Positions 18,316-25,597 of a stretch of DNA of 64,000 nt are shown one piece after another. This DNA is from CAWCDJ01 sp963796675 (GTDB lineage: Bacteria > Acidobacteriota > Terriglobia > Bryobacterales > Bryobacteraceae): positions 62,001 to 126,000 of the forward strand of contig CAWCMS010000005.1 in the NCBI GenBank assembly GCA_963796675.1. Reading direction: 5' to 3'. The position numbers were made by a program, and so were the translations under genes. Under the pieces are notes generated by a model. The model ran no database searches. It was given only the letters and a program-made list of their open reading frames with translations, and was not told where the DNA came from. How positions within the stretch are numbered: the stretch's first letter is position 1; every line of letters begins with the position of its first letter.

Positions 18316-19239
18316 ATGATTGCTCCAACGGTAGAAGACGCCTCTCTCTCGAACCTCTCAGGAAGTGTTCTGGCAAGGTTCCTGGAGTTGCGGGGCCGCC
18401 GCATCCTTCGGGCCTGCGGCGCGCTGTGGTACAGCGTGCCCGGACGTTTTCTGATGAGTTTGCCCTATCAGTACATGCTCGATCCGGACGCCGACGAGAT
18501 CCGCCGGATGGTCCGGGACGCCGGTGCTTTCGGGGCGCGCTTCCCCTCCGAGAAGTGGACCGGCCTCGAAAGCGGCATCTATGTGCTGGGACGGCGGAGT
18601 TACGAACTGTCGTCGGTACACGTCAAACATCGCCCGCGCGTGCGGCACGGCTCGAAGTGCTTCGAGATCCGTCCCGCGGAAAAGCGCGAACTGATCGAGC
18701 AGGGCTGCGCCCTCAATCTGAGCACCATGCAGCGCCAGGGGCGATATGACCCGGAATTCGGCGAAGCCCGGCGCTGGGCAAACCTGGTGGAAGCCGCTTT
18801 CTGCTGTCCGGAAGTCTCCTTTCCCGCGGCCTTCGCCGGCAGCCGCATCGCGGCCTACATGGTGACGTGCCGGGAAGACGGCTGGCTGCACATCCTGCAC
18901 CAGATGTCGCGCCACGACGATCTGCCGAACTTTCCGAATCACGTCCTGACCTACACAGTCACTTCGCAGGCACTGGCCGACCCATCGCTCGAGGCGGTCT
19001 CTTACGGCTACGTGCCGCTGTTCTCGGCCGACGGCCTGCACGAATACAAACTGCGGTTCGGATACGAACTGGTTCCTCATTGCTCCGCCATTCAGCTCCA
19101 TCCGGCGCTCGACGCGGTCTTAAACCGGCGCTCCACACGCGCCGGCGTGCGGGCGTCCCGGCGCCTGATGCGCGACTGGCAGGAACTGGAAACACTCGAA
19201 ACCGTTTTGGAGGGAGCCCGCTTGTCCGGGCGGCGATGA
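18316..19239 (+). CDS. GNAT/FemAB-like protein of polysaccharide clusters
   Basis: 307 residues, soluble. I do not recognise a named family, but the second half (ARRWANLVEAAFCC, GSRIAAYMVTCREDGWLHILHQMS, then LRFGYELVPHCSAIQLHP) has the pattern of acyl-CoA N-acyltransferase folds commonly found in exopolysaccharide operons, where they add acyl or aminoacyl groups to amino sugars. It lies 17 bases after the dehydratase and 4 bases before the aminotransferase, all in one direction. Role inferred from context; substrate unknown. Confidence 0.55.
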   Translation: MIAPTVEDASLSNLSGSVLARFLELRGRRILRACGALWYSVPGRFLMSLPYQYMLDPDADEIRRMVRDAGAFGARFPSEKWTGLESGIYVLGRRSYELSSVHVKHRPRVRHGSKCFEIRPAEKRELIEQGCALNLSTMQRQGRYDPEFGEARRWANLVEAAFCCPEVSFPAAFAGSRIAAYMVTCREDGWLHILHQMSRHDDLPNFPNHVLTYTVTSQALADPSLEAVSYGYVPLFSADGLHEYKLRFGYELVPHCSAIQLHPALDAVLNRRSTRAGVRASRRLMRDWQELETLETVLEGARLSGRR

Positions 19240-19243
19240 AGCC

Positions 19244-20497
19244 ATGCCGATTTCGCGACTCTACCCGATTCCCCGTTTCGCTCTGCCTTATACTTATGCG
19301 GATTTTTCCGCCGCGCTGATGGCGGTCTTCCGGGGCGGTCCGCCGCCCGCCTTCGGCCTGCTCGGCGACAGCCCGAAGTTCTGGACATCGAGTGGCCGCC
19401 AGGCGCTGCTCCTGCTTCTCCGCGCGCTCGAACTCGAGCCCGGTTCGGGCGTCGGCGTTCCGCTCTTCACCGACCCATCGCTCGTGCGCGCCATTGCCGC
19501 CGCCGGCCATCGCCCGGTCTTTCTCGATATTGACCGCAAGTACCTCACAGTCGACCCGAAATCGGTAGAGGCCGCGCGTGGCAGCTTTTCGGCGCTGGTG
19601 GCCGTCCACCTGTTCGGACAGATGGCGGACATGCCGGCGCTGCTCGAGGCGGCAGGCAACGTCCCGGTGATCGAGGATGCGGCGCATGCCCCCCTCAGTT
19701 TTCTCAATGGGCGGATGGCGGGCTGGTTCGGGCTCGGCGCCTTCTACAGCTTCGCCTCCACCAAGTACTGGCCGGCCGGCGGCGGCGGCCTGGCGCTGGT
19801 GAACGAAGAGTTGCTGGCCGCGCGCCTCGCGAGCCTCGCGGAAACACTCACGCCCCGCTCGCGCATCGCCGAACTACGTCACCTGATCATGCAGGGATCG
19901 AAGGCCATAACTTTCCACCGTCGACTCTATGGCTTTGTGGGACGCCCGATGCGCCGTTGGGCCGAACGCTGGGCGCTGCTCGAGCCGTCGCTCGATTGGA
20001 AGGCGATTCACCGGCCGTATGCCGCGGCGGCCGTACGCCAGGTTTCCCGCTTTCCGGAACGCGTGGAGCAGCAGCGCTCCAATAGCCTCCACCTGCTCGC
20101 CCTGCTGGCGGGAGTGGAGGACGTGGTGCTGCCCAGGGAGCGGCCCGGCGCCCAATACAACTACCACATGTTTCCGGTGCTGGTGCGCGACGCCGAAGAG
20201 CGCGCCGCCGTCCGCGACGCCATGTGGGGCCAGTTCGTCGACACCTCCGCCATCTACTGCGACGTGGTCCGCGATTGCCGCGAGTTCGGCTATCGCGGCG
20301 GCTGCCCCGTGGCCGAATCGGTAGCCAGCCGGCTCATCACGCTACCGAATTACGCTTCTCTGACGGACGAGGATATCGAATGGGTCGCCGAAGCGTTTCG
20401 CTCCAGCCTGCGCGCTTACCGCCACGGGAACCGCCAGTGGCAACCGATCCTCATCCCCGACTTCGAACCGGCGGCCCTTCGCGGCCCCGTCCGCTGA
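19244..20497 (+). CDS. DegT/DnrJ/EryC1/StrS-type PLP aminotransferase
   Basis: 417 residues with the sugar-aminotransferase fold. VIEDAAHAPLSF contains the PLP-contacting Asp, and YSFASTKYWPAGGGG carries the Schiff-base Lys (STK). N-terminal TSSGRQALLLLLRAL matches the family substrate region. It would convert a 4-keto sugar nucleotide (from the dehydratase at 16328) to an amino sugar. N- and C-terminal sequences are divergent from the best-known members, so another ketone substrate is possible. It is followed after 9 bases by the deacetylase gene. Confidence 0.82.
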   Translation: MPISRLYPIPRFALPYTYADFSAALMAVFRGGPPPAFGLLGDSPKFWTSSGRQALLLLLRALELEPGSGVGVPLFTDPSLVRAIAAAGHRPVFLDIDRKYLTVDPKSVEAARGSFSALVAVHLFGQMADMPALLEAAGNVPVIEDAAHAPLSFLNGRMAGWFGLGAFYSFASTKYWPAGGGGLALVNEELLAARLASLAETLTPRSRIAELRHLIMQGSKAITFHRRLYGFVGRPMRRWAERWALLEPSLDWKAIHRPYAAAAVRQVSRFPERVEQQRSNSLHLLALLAGVEDVVLPRERPGAQYNYHMFPVLVRDAEERAAVRDAMWGQFVDTSAIYCDVVRDCREFGYRGGCPVAESVASRLITLPNYASLTDEDIEWVAEAFRSSLRAYRHGNRQWQPILIPDFEPAALRGPVR

Positions 20498-20506
20498 GGT
20501 ATTCCG

Positions 20507-21544
20507 ATGAGCAATGACGGCCTCCAATTTCGCAGCCCCTGGGAACGCGGAGTGGTGATTCTTTCGATCGACACCGAGCAGCGATGGGGATACGTAGACC
20601 TGTTCGACGACGCGCAGTTCGACCGCCGCTACCCGGACGCCCTCGGAATCCACGACCGGATGCTGGCGGCCCTGAGCGCCGCACGCGTCAGCGCCACCTG
20701 GTTCGTGGTGGGCGGCATGAGCCTGCACGGCAGCCACGGCCCGCGCGACCGCCGCATGAGCGGCCTTCCGAGTGCCTGGGTGGAGCGCATTCCCGCCGGC
20801 TCCGAGAGCGGTCAGCCGCTTTGGTATCGCCGCTCATTTGTCGAGCGGCTGCGCGATGCCGACCCGCCGCAGGAGATCGGCCTGCACGGCGGGCTGACCC
20901 ACCTTCTCTGGACCGGCCCCGCAGCCACCCGCAACACCGTCGAGTGCGAACTCTCGGAGGGTGTGAAGGCGCTCGAACAGATTGGGATCCGGCCCCTGTC
21001 ATTCTCCTTCGGGCGCGAGCAGGAGGCCCATCACGATCTTCTGCCGGCACACGGCGTTCAGGGATATCGCGGACGAACCGTGTCCCTGGCCCATCGCCTG
21101 GGCCGGAGTATCCGCGGCAAGCTGCTGCGGGCTGCCGACGAATGGGCAAAGGCCGTGCCCCCCGTGGTCTGGCCGCAAGAGACGCTGCCGGGGCTGTGGA
21201 ACATTCCCGCTTCGCTGTTTCTCTATCCGCTCGGAGCCGCGCGCTCCCGCCTCATCAGTCCGCGCTCGCGCGTCGAGCGTTTCAGCCGCGGACTGGAAGC
21301 GGCAGCGCGCCACCGCGCCATCTTTCACTATTGCCTGCACCCGGAGAACCTCGCCGAATCGCCCTCGGGCTGCTCGCTCTTCGAAGAGATGCTCGATCGT
21401 CTTCGGAGTGTCGCCAGCCTGGGCGATATCGAAGTACTGACGATGGGCGAAGTGGTCGCGCGCATGGACCGGCGCGAAACCACTGCCTCGCTCGCCGGTT
21501 TCTCCATTGCCGCGACCAGCAAGGAAAGGAAGACACACGAATGA
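20507..21544 (+). CDS. Polysaccharide deacetylase-like (NodB-fold) protein
   Basis: 345 residues, no signal peptide. The start ILSIDTEQRWGYVDL gives the conserved Asp of a NodB motif 1, and EIGLHGGLTHLLW gives an H-x3-H-like motif 2. Further downstream come SFGREQEAHHDLL and a late FHYCLHPENL. This matches metal-dependent carbohydrate esterase family 4 in outline, probably acting on a cytoplasmic sugar intermediate. GAGGT precedes ATG 20507, and the stop overlaps the comA start (ATGA at 21541). Whether it is a true deacetylase is less certain than the fold. Confidence 0.72.
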   Translation: MSNDGLQFRSPWERGVVILSIDTEQRWGYVDLFDDAQFDRRYPDALGIHDRMLAALSAARVSATWFVVGGMSLHGSHGPRDRRMSGLPSAWVERIPAGSESGQPLWYRRSFVERLRDADPPQEIGLHGGLTHLLWTGPAATRNTVECELSEGVKALEQIGIRPLSFSFGREQEAHHDLLPAHGVQGYRGRTVSLAHRLGRSIRGKLLRAADEWAKAVPPVVWPQETLPGLWNIPASLFLYPLGAARSRLISPRSRVERFSRGLEAAARHRAIFHYCLHPENLAESPSGCSLFEEMLDRLRSVASLGDIEVLTMGEVVARMDRRETTASLAGFSIAATSKERKTHE

Positions 21545-22368
21545 TCCGCAAACCCAATCTTCACACCCAAGACTACCTGAGGATGATCGGCGTTACGGAG
21601 TTGCCTCCGCTGACCAGCCCGTTCGATCCCGGCTACGACCCCGTAACCCTCGAAAGCCATCTCGACCAGAGCTCGCACCTGGTCGCCATCCTCAAAGTCT
21701 CGATGGCCTGCTGGCAGGTGGCCAAGGAAGAGGCCACGAGGCGCAAGGTGGCCGCCGCCGCGCGCCACCATGTACCGACCGTCACGGGCGGCGGACCGTT
21801 CGAAGTCGCAGTGGCACAGAACTGTCTGGAGGAATACCTCGATCTTTGCGCCGATATCGGCTTCACGCGCATCGAGTGCGGAGAGGGATTCACGGATATG
21901 CCGCTCGGCGCGCCCGAGGTCATTCGCATGGCCCGCGCCCGCGGCCTCGACGTGCAGTTTGAGCTTGGCAAGAAGCACGGCGGCACCTTCAGCTCCGACA
22001 TCACTTCCGAGCTGATCGCGCAGGGCCGCCGCTGGCTCGATGCCGGCGCGAAAGAGCTGGTGGTCGAAGCACGCGAGAGCGCGCAGGGCGTGGGCCTCTT
22101 CGACGATTCCGGCAACTTCAGCGGCGCTCTTGCCGATCGCTTCGCGGAGGCCTTCGGGCTCGACATCGTAACCTTCGAAGCACCCAACAAGCCCAGCCAG
22201 TTCGCACTGCTCAACCACTTCGGCCCGCGCGTGCGGCTCTGCAACGTGCGGCTCGAAGAACTGCTGCGCGTCGAAATCTACCGCCGCGGGTTGCACTCGG
22301 ACGCCTTCGGAAAGGACAATCTGCGGCCGCGGGTGATAGAGGCCGCTCCACTTAGCCAGGCATCTTAG
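21541..22368 (+). CDS. comA: Phosphosulfolactate synthase (ComA family)
   Basis: About 275 residues. ComA adds sulfite to phosphoenolpyruvate to give (R)-2-phospho-3-sulfolactate, the first step of one coenzyme M route and of sulfolactate formation. Family features seen: an early Lys (VAILKVSMACWQ), a strand-loop GGGPFEVAV, EYLDLCADIGFTRIECGEGF, and FELGKKHGG in a TIM-like barrel. The N-terminal LTSPFDPGYDP region is a divergent form of the archaeal start. ATG 21541 overlaps the deacetylase stop, and AAGGAAAGGA lies just upstream. No other coenzyme M genes (comC, comD/E) are in the window, so sulfolactate itself may be the product. Confidence 0.82.
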   Translation: MIRKPNLHTQDYLRMIGVTELPPLTSPFDPGYDPVTLESHLDQSSHLVAILKVSMACWQVAKEEATRRKVAAAARHHVPTVTGGGPFEVAVAQNCLEEYLDLCADIGFTRIECGEGFTDMPLGAPEVIRMARARGLDVQFELGKKHGGTFSSDITSELIAQGRRWLDAGAKELVVEARESAQGVGLFDDSGNFSGALADRFAEAFGLDIVTFEAPNKPSQFALLNHFGPRVRLCNVRLEELLRVEIYRRGLHSDAFGKDNLRPRVIEAAPLSQAS

Positions 22369-22399
22369 GAGTTTGCGAGAAATGCGAACAATCCAGTTA

Positions 22400-22473
22400 G
22401 CCGCAGATGAACACAGATCAACGCAGATGGAAAACAAATGTTTTATCCGCGTCCATCGGCGTTCATCTGCGGC
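22400..22473. repeat. Palindromic intergenic repeat between comA and comB
   Basis: A perfect 13-bp inverted repeat (GCCGCAGATGAAC at 22400-22412, GTTCATCTGCGGC at 22461-22473) extends inward to about 23 of 29 matching bases. The sequence resembles a dispersed palindrome known to me from many soil-bacterial genomes (a GCAGATGAACGCAGAT-like unit). It sits in the only long gap (141 bases) of an otherwise overlapped operon and could form a long stem in the transcript. Confidence 0.7.
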
Positions 22474-22509
22474 CCAAATTCGTTTTTCAAAAAGCTCATA
22501 GAGGCCCCA

Positions 22510-23220
22510 ATGCAGAAATCCGTCGTCATCGACTGTCTGCCGGAAAGCGTCAGCCGCTATCGCGACGGCTGGGCGGTAGTGGCCGTGGACGTGATCCGCG
22601 CGACCACCACTGCCATCACAGCCGCCGCGGCCGGACGACGCTGCTTCCCCGCCCCGGATATCGACACTGCCCGGGCGTTGGCCCGCATCCTGCCCAACGC
22701 CCTCCTAGCCGGCGAATCGAGCGGCTTCATGCCCGAGGGCTTTGAATTGGACAACAGCCCGGCTCAGCTTGCAGGCCGCGTGGATACGCATCGCCCACTG
22801 GTGCTGGTTTCCTCCTCCGGCACCCGCGTCATCCACGCGGCGGCGGAATGCGAAGCGGCCTACCTGAGCTGCTTCCGCTGCCATTCCGCTACCGCGGCGT
22901 ATCTTGCCCTCCGCCATCCGCGCGTCGCCGTCATCGGCGCGGGCACGAAGGGCGAGTTCCGCGAAGAGGACCAGATGTGCTGCGCCTGGGTCGCCGCCGC
23001 CCTGCTGCAACAGGGATATCGTGCGCACGACCTGCGTACCGCCGAAATCGCCGAACGCTGGAGAGACTCTCCCGCCAAGGCCTGCCTGTGCAGCCGGAGC
23101 GTGGACTTCCTGCGCCGCTCCGGTCAATTGCGAGACCTGGATTTCATCCTGTCTCACGTGGATGACCTCCATGCGGTCTTTCCCGTGCGGGCAGGAGAAG
23201 TGACGAGGCAAACCGTATGA
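22510..23220 (+). CDS. comB: 2-Phosphosulfolactate phosphatase (ComB family)
   Basis: About 236 residues. ComB removes the phosphate from 2-phospho-3-sulfolactate, leaving sulfolactate. Family motifs seen: VDVIRATTTAI, GFELDNSP, VLVSSSGTRVI (the TTNGT-type loop, here SSSGT), and IGAGTKGEFREEDQMCCAW. The canonical GERGG is GESSG here, a modest divergence. The ATG at 22510 is preferred because the longer frame from 22438 begins inside the palindromic repeat. Its stop overlaps the ATP-grasp start (ATGA at 23217). Together with comA the gene makes 3-sulfolactate in the cytoplasm. Confidence 0.82.
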   Translation: MQKSVVIDCLPESVSRYRDGWAVVAVDVIRATTTAITAAAAGRRCFPAPDIDTARALARILPNALLAGESSGFMPEGFELDNSPAQLAGRVDTHRPLVLVSSSGTRVIHAAAECEAAYLSCFRCHSATAAYLALRHPRVAVIGAGTKGEFREEDQMCCAWVAAALLQQGYRAHDLRTAEIAERWRDSPAKACLCSRSVDFLRRSGQLRDLDFILSHVDDLHAVFPVRAGEVTRQTV

Positions 23221-24455
23221 ACTGCGATGCCGCGGTAGTCGTTCTGCCCTCGGGACATCATGGCGACCTCGGTATCGCCCGCAGCCTGGGCCGCCTCGGC
23301 GTGCCGGTCTATATCGCCGGCGCCGCTTGGTGGGAGCCCGTCAGCCGCTCCCGGTATTGCCGGGGCCGCATACCCTGCGATTGGAACGGGGGCCCCTCTG
23401 TGCGTGCGGTCGAGCAGCTGCTCGAGGCCGGCCGTAGACTTCCCGGGCCGCCGCTGCTCCTGCCCACCACGGACCGCCAGGTCGTCTGGGTGGCGGACAA
23501 TGCCGGCGCCCTGAGCGAAGTCTTCCGCTTCCCGCGGCAGGATGCCGGACTCGTCCGCACTCTCTGCGATAAGAGCCTGATGCGCATCCTCGCCGAGCGC
23601 TGCGGCGTACCGACACCGCAGGCGACCGTCCCGGGCTCGATCTCGGACGTCGAGGAGTTCGCCGCGTCCGCCGCCTTCCCGGTGATGGTGAAGGCCACCG
23701 AGGTCGAAAGCATGCGGCGCCGCGTGGGCGGCACCAAGTTCGTTGTCCACGACCCGCGAGAGCTGGTCGCTCTCTGCCGCCGCGCCGAAGATCCCGAAGG
23801 TCCCAATCTGATGATCCAGGAGTTTATTCCCGGCGACGATTGGATGTTCGACGGCTATTTCGATCGCGAGTCCGGCTGCCGGTTCGGCGTCGCCGGCTGC
23901 AAGATCCGCCGGTTTCCCGTTTACACCGGCGTCACCAGCCTCGGCATCTGCGTCCGCAACGAGGAGCTCGAGAAGCTCACCGCGCGCTTCATGAAGCAGC
24001 TCGGCTACCGGGGCATTCTCGACATCGGCTACCGCCGCGACCGGCGCGACGGGCAGTACAAAGTGCTGGACGTGAACCCGCGCATCGGCTGCACCTTCCG
24101 GCTGTTCACAGGCAGCGGCGGAATGGACGTGGCCCGCGTGCTCTACCTCGACCTTACCGGCCAGCCCGTCCCCGATTCGGAACCTTCCGCCGGGCGCAAA
24201 TGGCTGGTAGAGGACTTCGACCTGCTCTCGTCCATCCGTCTGTGGCGCGAAGGCGCGCTCAGCATGAAAGAGTGGGCCGATTCGTTCCGCGGTGTCGAAG
24301 AGTCTGCCTGCTTCGCCCTCGACGACCCAATGCCATGTATGTGGATGGGCGTGTCGGATCTCCGCGCGCTCCGGGAATGGATCGGGCGGCCGGCTGTTCG
24401 CACGCGCGCTCAGGACGATACGAATTTCGCTGTTGGCCGTGAGGTTCTCCCATGA
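23217..24455 (+). CDS. ATP-grasp ligase
   Basis: 412 residues with a carbamoyl-phosphate-synthase-like ATP-grasp fold. A pre-ATP-grasp domain (VVVLPSGHHGDLGIARSLGR) precedes FPVMVKATEVESM (first ATP-binding strand), IQEFIPGDDWMFDGYF, and VLDVNPRIGCTFRLF, holding the metal-ligand Asn (residue of the NPR motif). These enzymes activate a carboxylate as acyl phosphate and join it to an amine or thiol. The likely substrates in this operon are the carboxylate of sulfolactate and an amino sugar, but that is inference. The start overlaps comB and the stop overlaps the RND adaptor (ATGA at 24452). Confidence 0.8.
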   Translation: MNCDAAVVVLPSGHHGDLGIARSLGRLGVPVYIAGAAWWEPVSRSRYCRGRIPCDWNGGPSVRAVEQLLEAGRRLPGPPLLLPTTDRQVVWVADNAGALSEVFRFPRQDAGLVRTLCDKSLMRILAERCGVPTPQATVPGSISDVEEFAASAAFPVMVKATEVESMRRRVGGTKFVVHDPRELVALCRRAEDPEGPNLMIQEFIPGDDWMFDGYFDRESGCRFGVAGCKIRRFPVYTGVTSLGICVRNEELEKLTARFMKQLGYRGILDIGYRRDRRDGQYKVLDVNPRIGCTFRLFTGSGGMDVARVLYLDLTGQPVPDSEPSAGRKWLVEDFDLLSSIRLWREGALSMKEWADSFRGVEESACFALDDPMPCMWMGVSDLRALREWIGRPAVRTRAQDDTNFAVGREVLP

Positions 24456-25591
24456 AACGGTACTACTGTCTAGTTGCCGGATTGGCTCTGCTCGCGAACC
24501 TCTTCACACTCGCTTGTAATCGCAGCCTTAACGCAAAGGATGCGGAAACCGAAGACCCTCCGCCCGCCGTGGTAGAGAACGTAGGCGGCACGGCCCTACT
24601 GCACGTAACGCACCCCGAGCAATATCCGCTGGTCGCGGTTCAATCGGTGGTAACGAACTCCGAGATCAACGTTACGGGTGTCGTTACGGCCGATATCTCG
24701 CGCACCATCCCGGTGGTCACAGTGGCCTCGGGACGAATCATCCAGGTGCTAGCCCGCCTGGGCGACCGCGTGACAAAAGGCCAGGTGCTCATGCGCGTCG
24801 AGAGCGCAGACGTCTCCGAAGCCATTTCAGACTACAAGCAGGCGCAGGCCGATGACGTTCTGCTCGAGGCGCAACTGGCGCGCTCCCAGGCCCTTTACGA
24901 TAAAGGCGCCATCGCCAAGAAGGACCTGGAAATCGCCGAAGATGCCGAGGAGAAAGCGGACGTCACTCTCGCTGCCACCGTGGAACGTCTTCGGGTGCTC
25001 GGCGCGGACAAAGACCACCCGTCCTCCATCATCGACGTAAGGGCTCCAGGTACCGGTGTGATCACCGACCAGCAAGTGACCAATGCATCCGGGACCCAGG
25101 GATTGGCCGGGCCGAACGCCTTTGCGATTTCCGACCTCACGCACGTCTGGATTCTGTGCGATGTGTACGAAAACGATCTTCCGATGGTCCGTGTCGGAGA
25201 TTACGCCGACATCCATTTGAACGCTTATCCATCGGTCGTTCTCAAGGGACGCGTCGGCAATATCGGCTCTATCCTCGACCCGAATATCCGCACCGCAAAG
25301 GTACGTATCGAGGTTGAAAACCCAGGCATGCTGCTGCTCGGAATGTTTGTCCGCGCCACCTTTCGCGGCAACGACAAGCATTCCCGCTGTGTCGTCCCCC
25401 CGTCGGCGATCCTGCACCTTCACGATCGCAACTGGGTATACGTCGCACAAGGGAATGGCGCTTTCCGGAGGACGGAAGTTCAAGCCGGATTGCTGCTTTC
25501 TTCGGGCCAACAGGAGGTCCTCTCCGGAATTGGAAGAGGCGATCGCATCGTCCGCGACGCGCTGCTGATGGAAAACACGATTCAACCCTAA
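24452..25591 (+). CDS. RND efflux periplasmic adaptor (HlyD/CzcB type) lipoprotein
   Basis: 379 residues. The N-terminal signal ends in a lipobox (LFTLAC), so the protein is probably a lipoprotein. It has the adaptor layout: a beta-barrel/lipoyl start (GVVTADISRTIPVVTVASGRII, with GDRVTKGQVLMRVESADV), a helical hairpin region (residues about 130-190), the second lipoyl half (IIDVRAPGTGVITDQQVTN), then a barrel and membrane-proximal part. It links the inner-membrane pump to an outer-membrane channel, which is absent here. It overlaps the ATP-grasp stop and lies 6 bases before the pump. Confidence 0.85.
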   Translation: MKRYYCLVAGLALLANLFTLACNRSLNAKDAETEDPPPAVVENVGGTALLHVTHPEQYPLVAVQSVVTNSEINVTGVVTADISRTIPVVTVASGRIIQVLARLGDRVTKGQVLMRVESADVSEAISDYKQAQADDVLLEAQLARSQALYDKGAIAKKDLEIAEDAEEKADVTLAATVERLRVLGADKDHPSSIIDVRAPGTGVITDQQVTNASGTQGLAGPNAFAISDLTHVWILCDVYENDLPMVRVGDYADIHLNAYPSVVLKGRVGNIGSILDPNIRTAKVRIEVENPGMLLLGMFVRATFRGNDKHSRCVVPPSAILHLHDRNWVYVAQGNGAFRRTEVQAGLLLSSGQQEVLSGIGRGDRIVRDALLMENTIQP

Positions 25592-25597
25592 ACAGCC

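Noticed and set aside
20584..21540. Extended N terminus of ComA.
   Set aside because: Overlaps the deacetylase gene; homology begins after the ATG at 21541.
22438..22509. Upstream start for ComB.
   Set aside because: The sequence is part of the palindromic repeat and its flank, with no family similarity.
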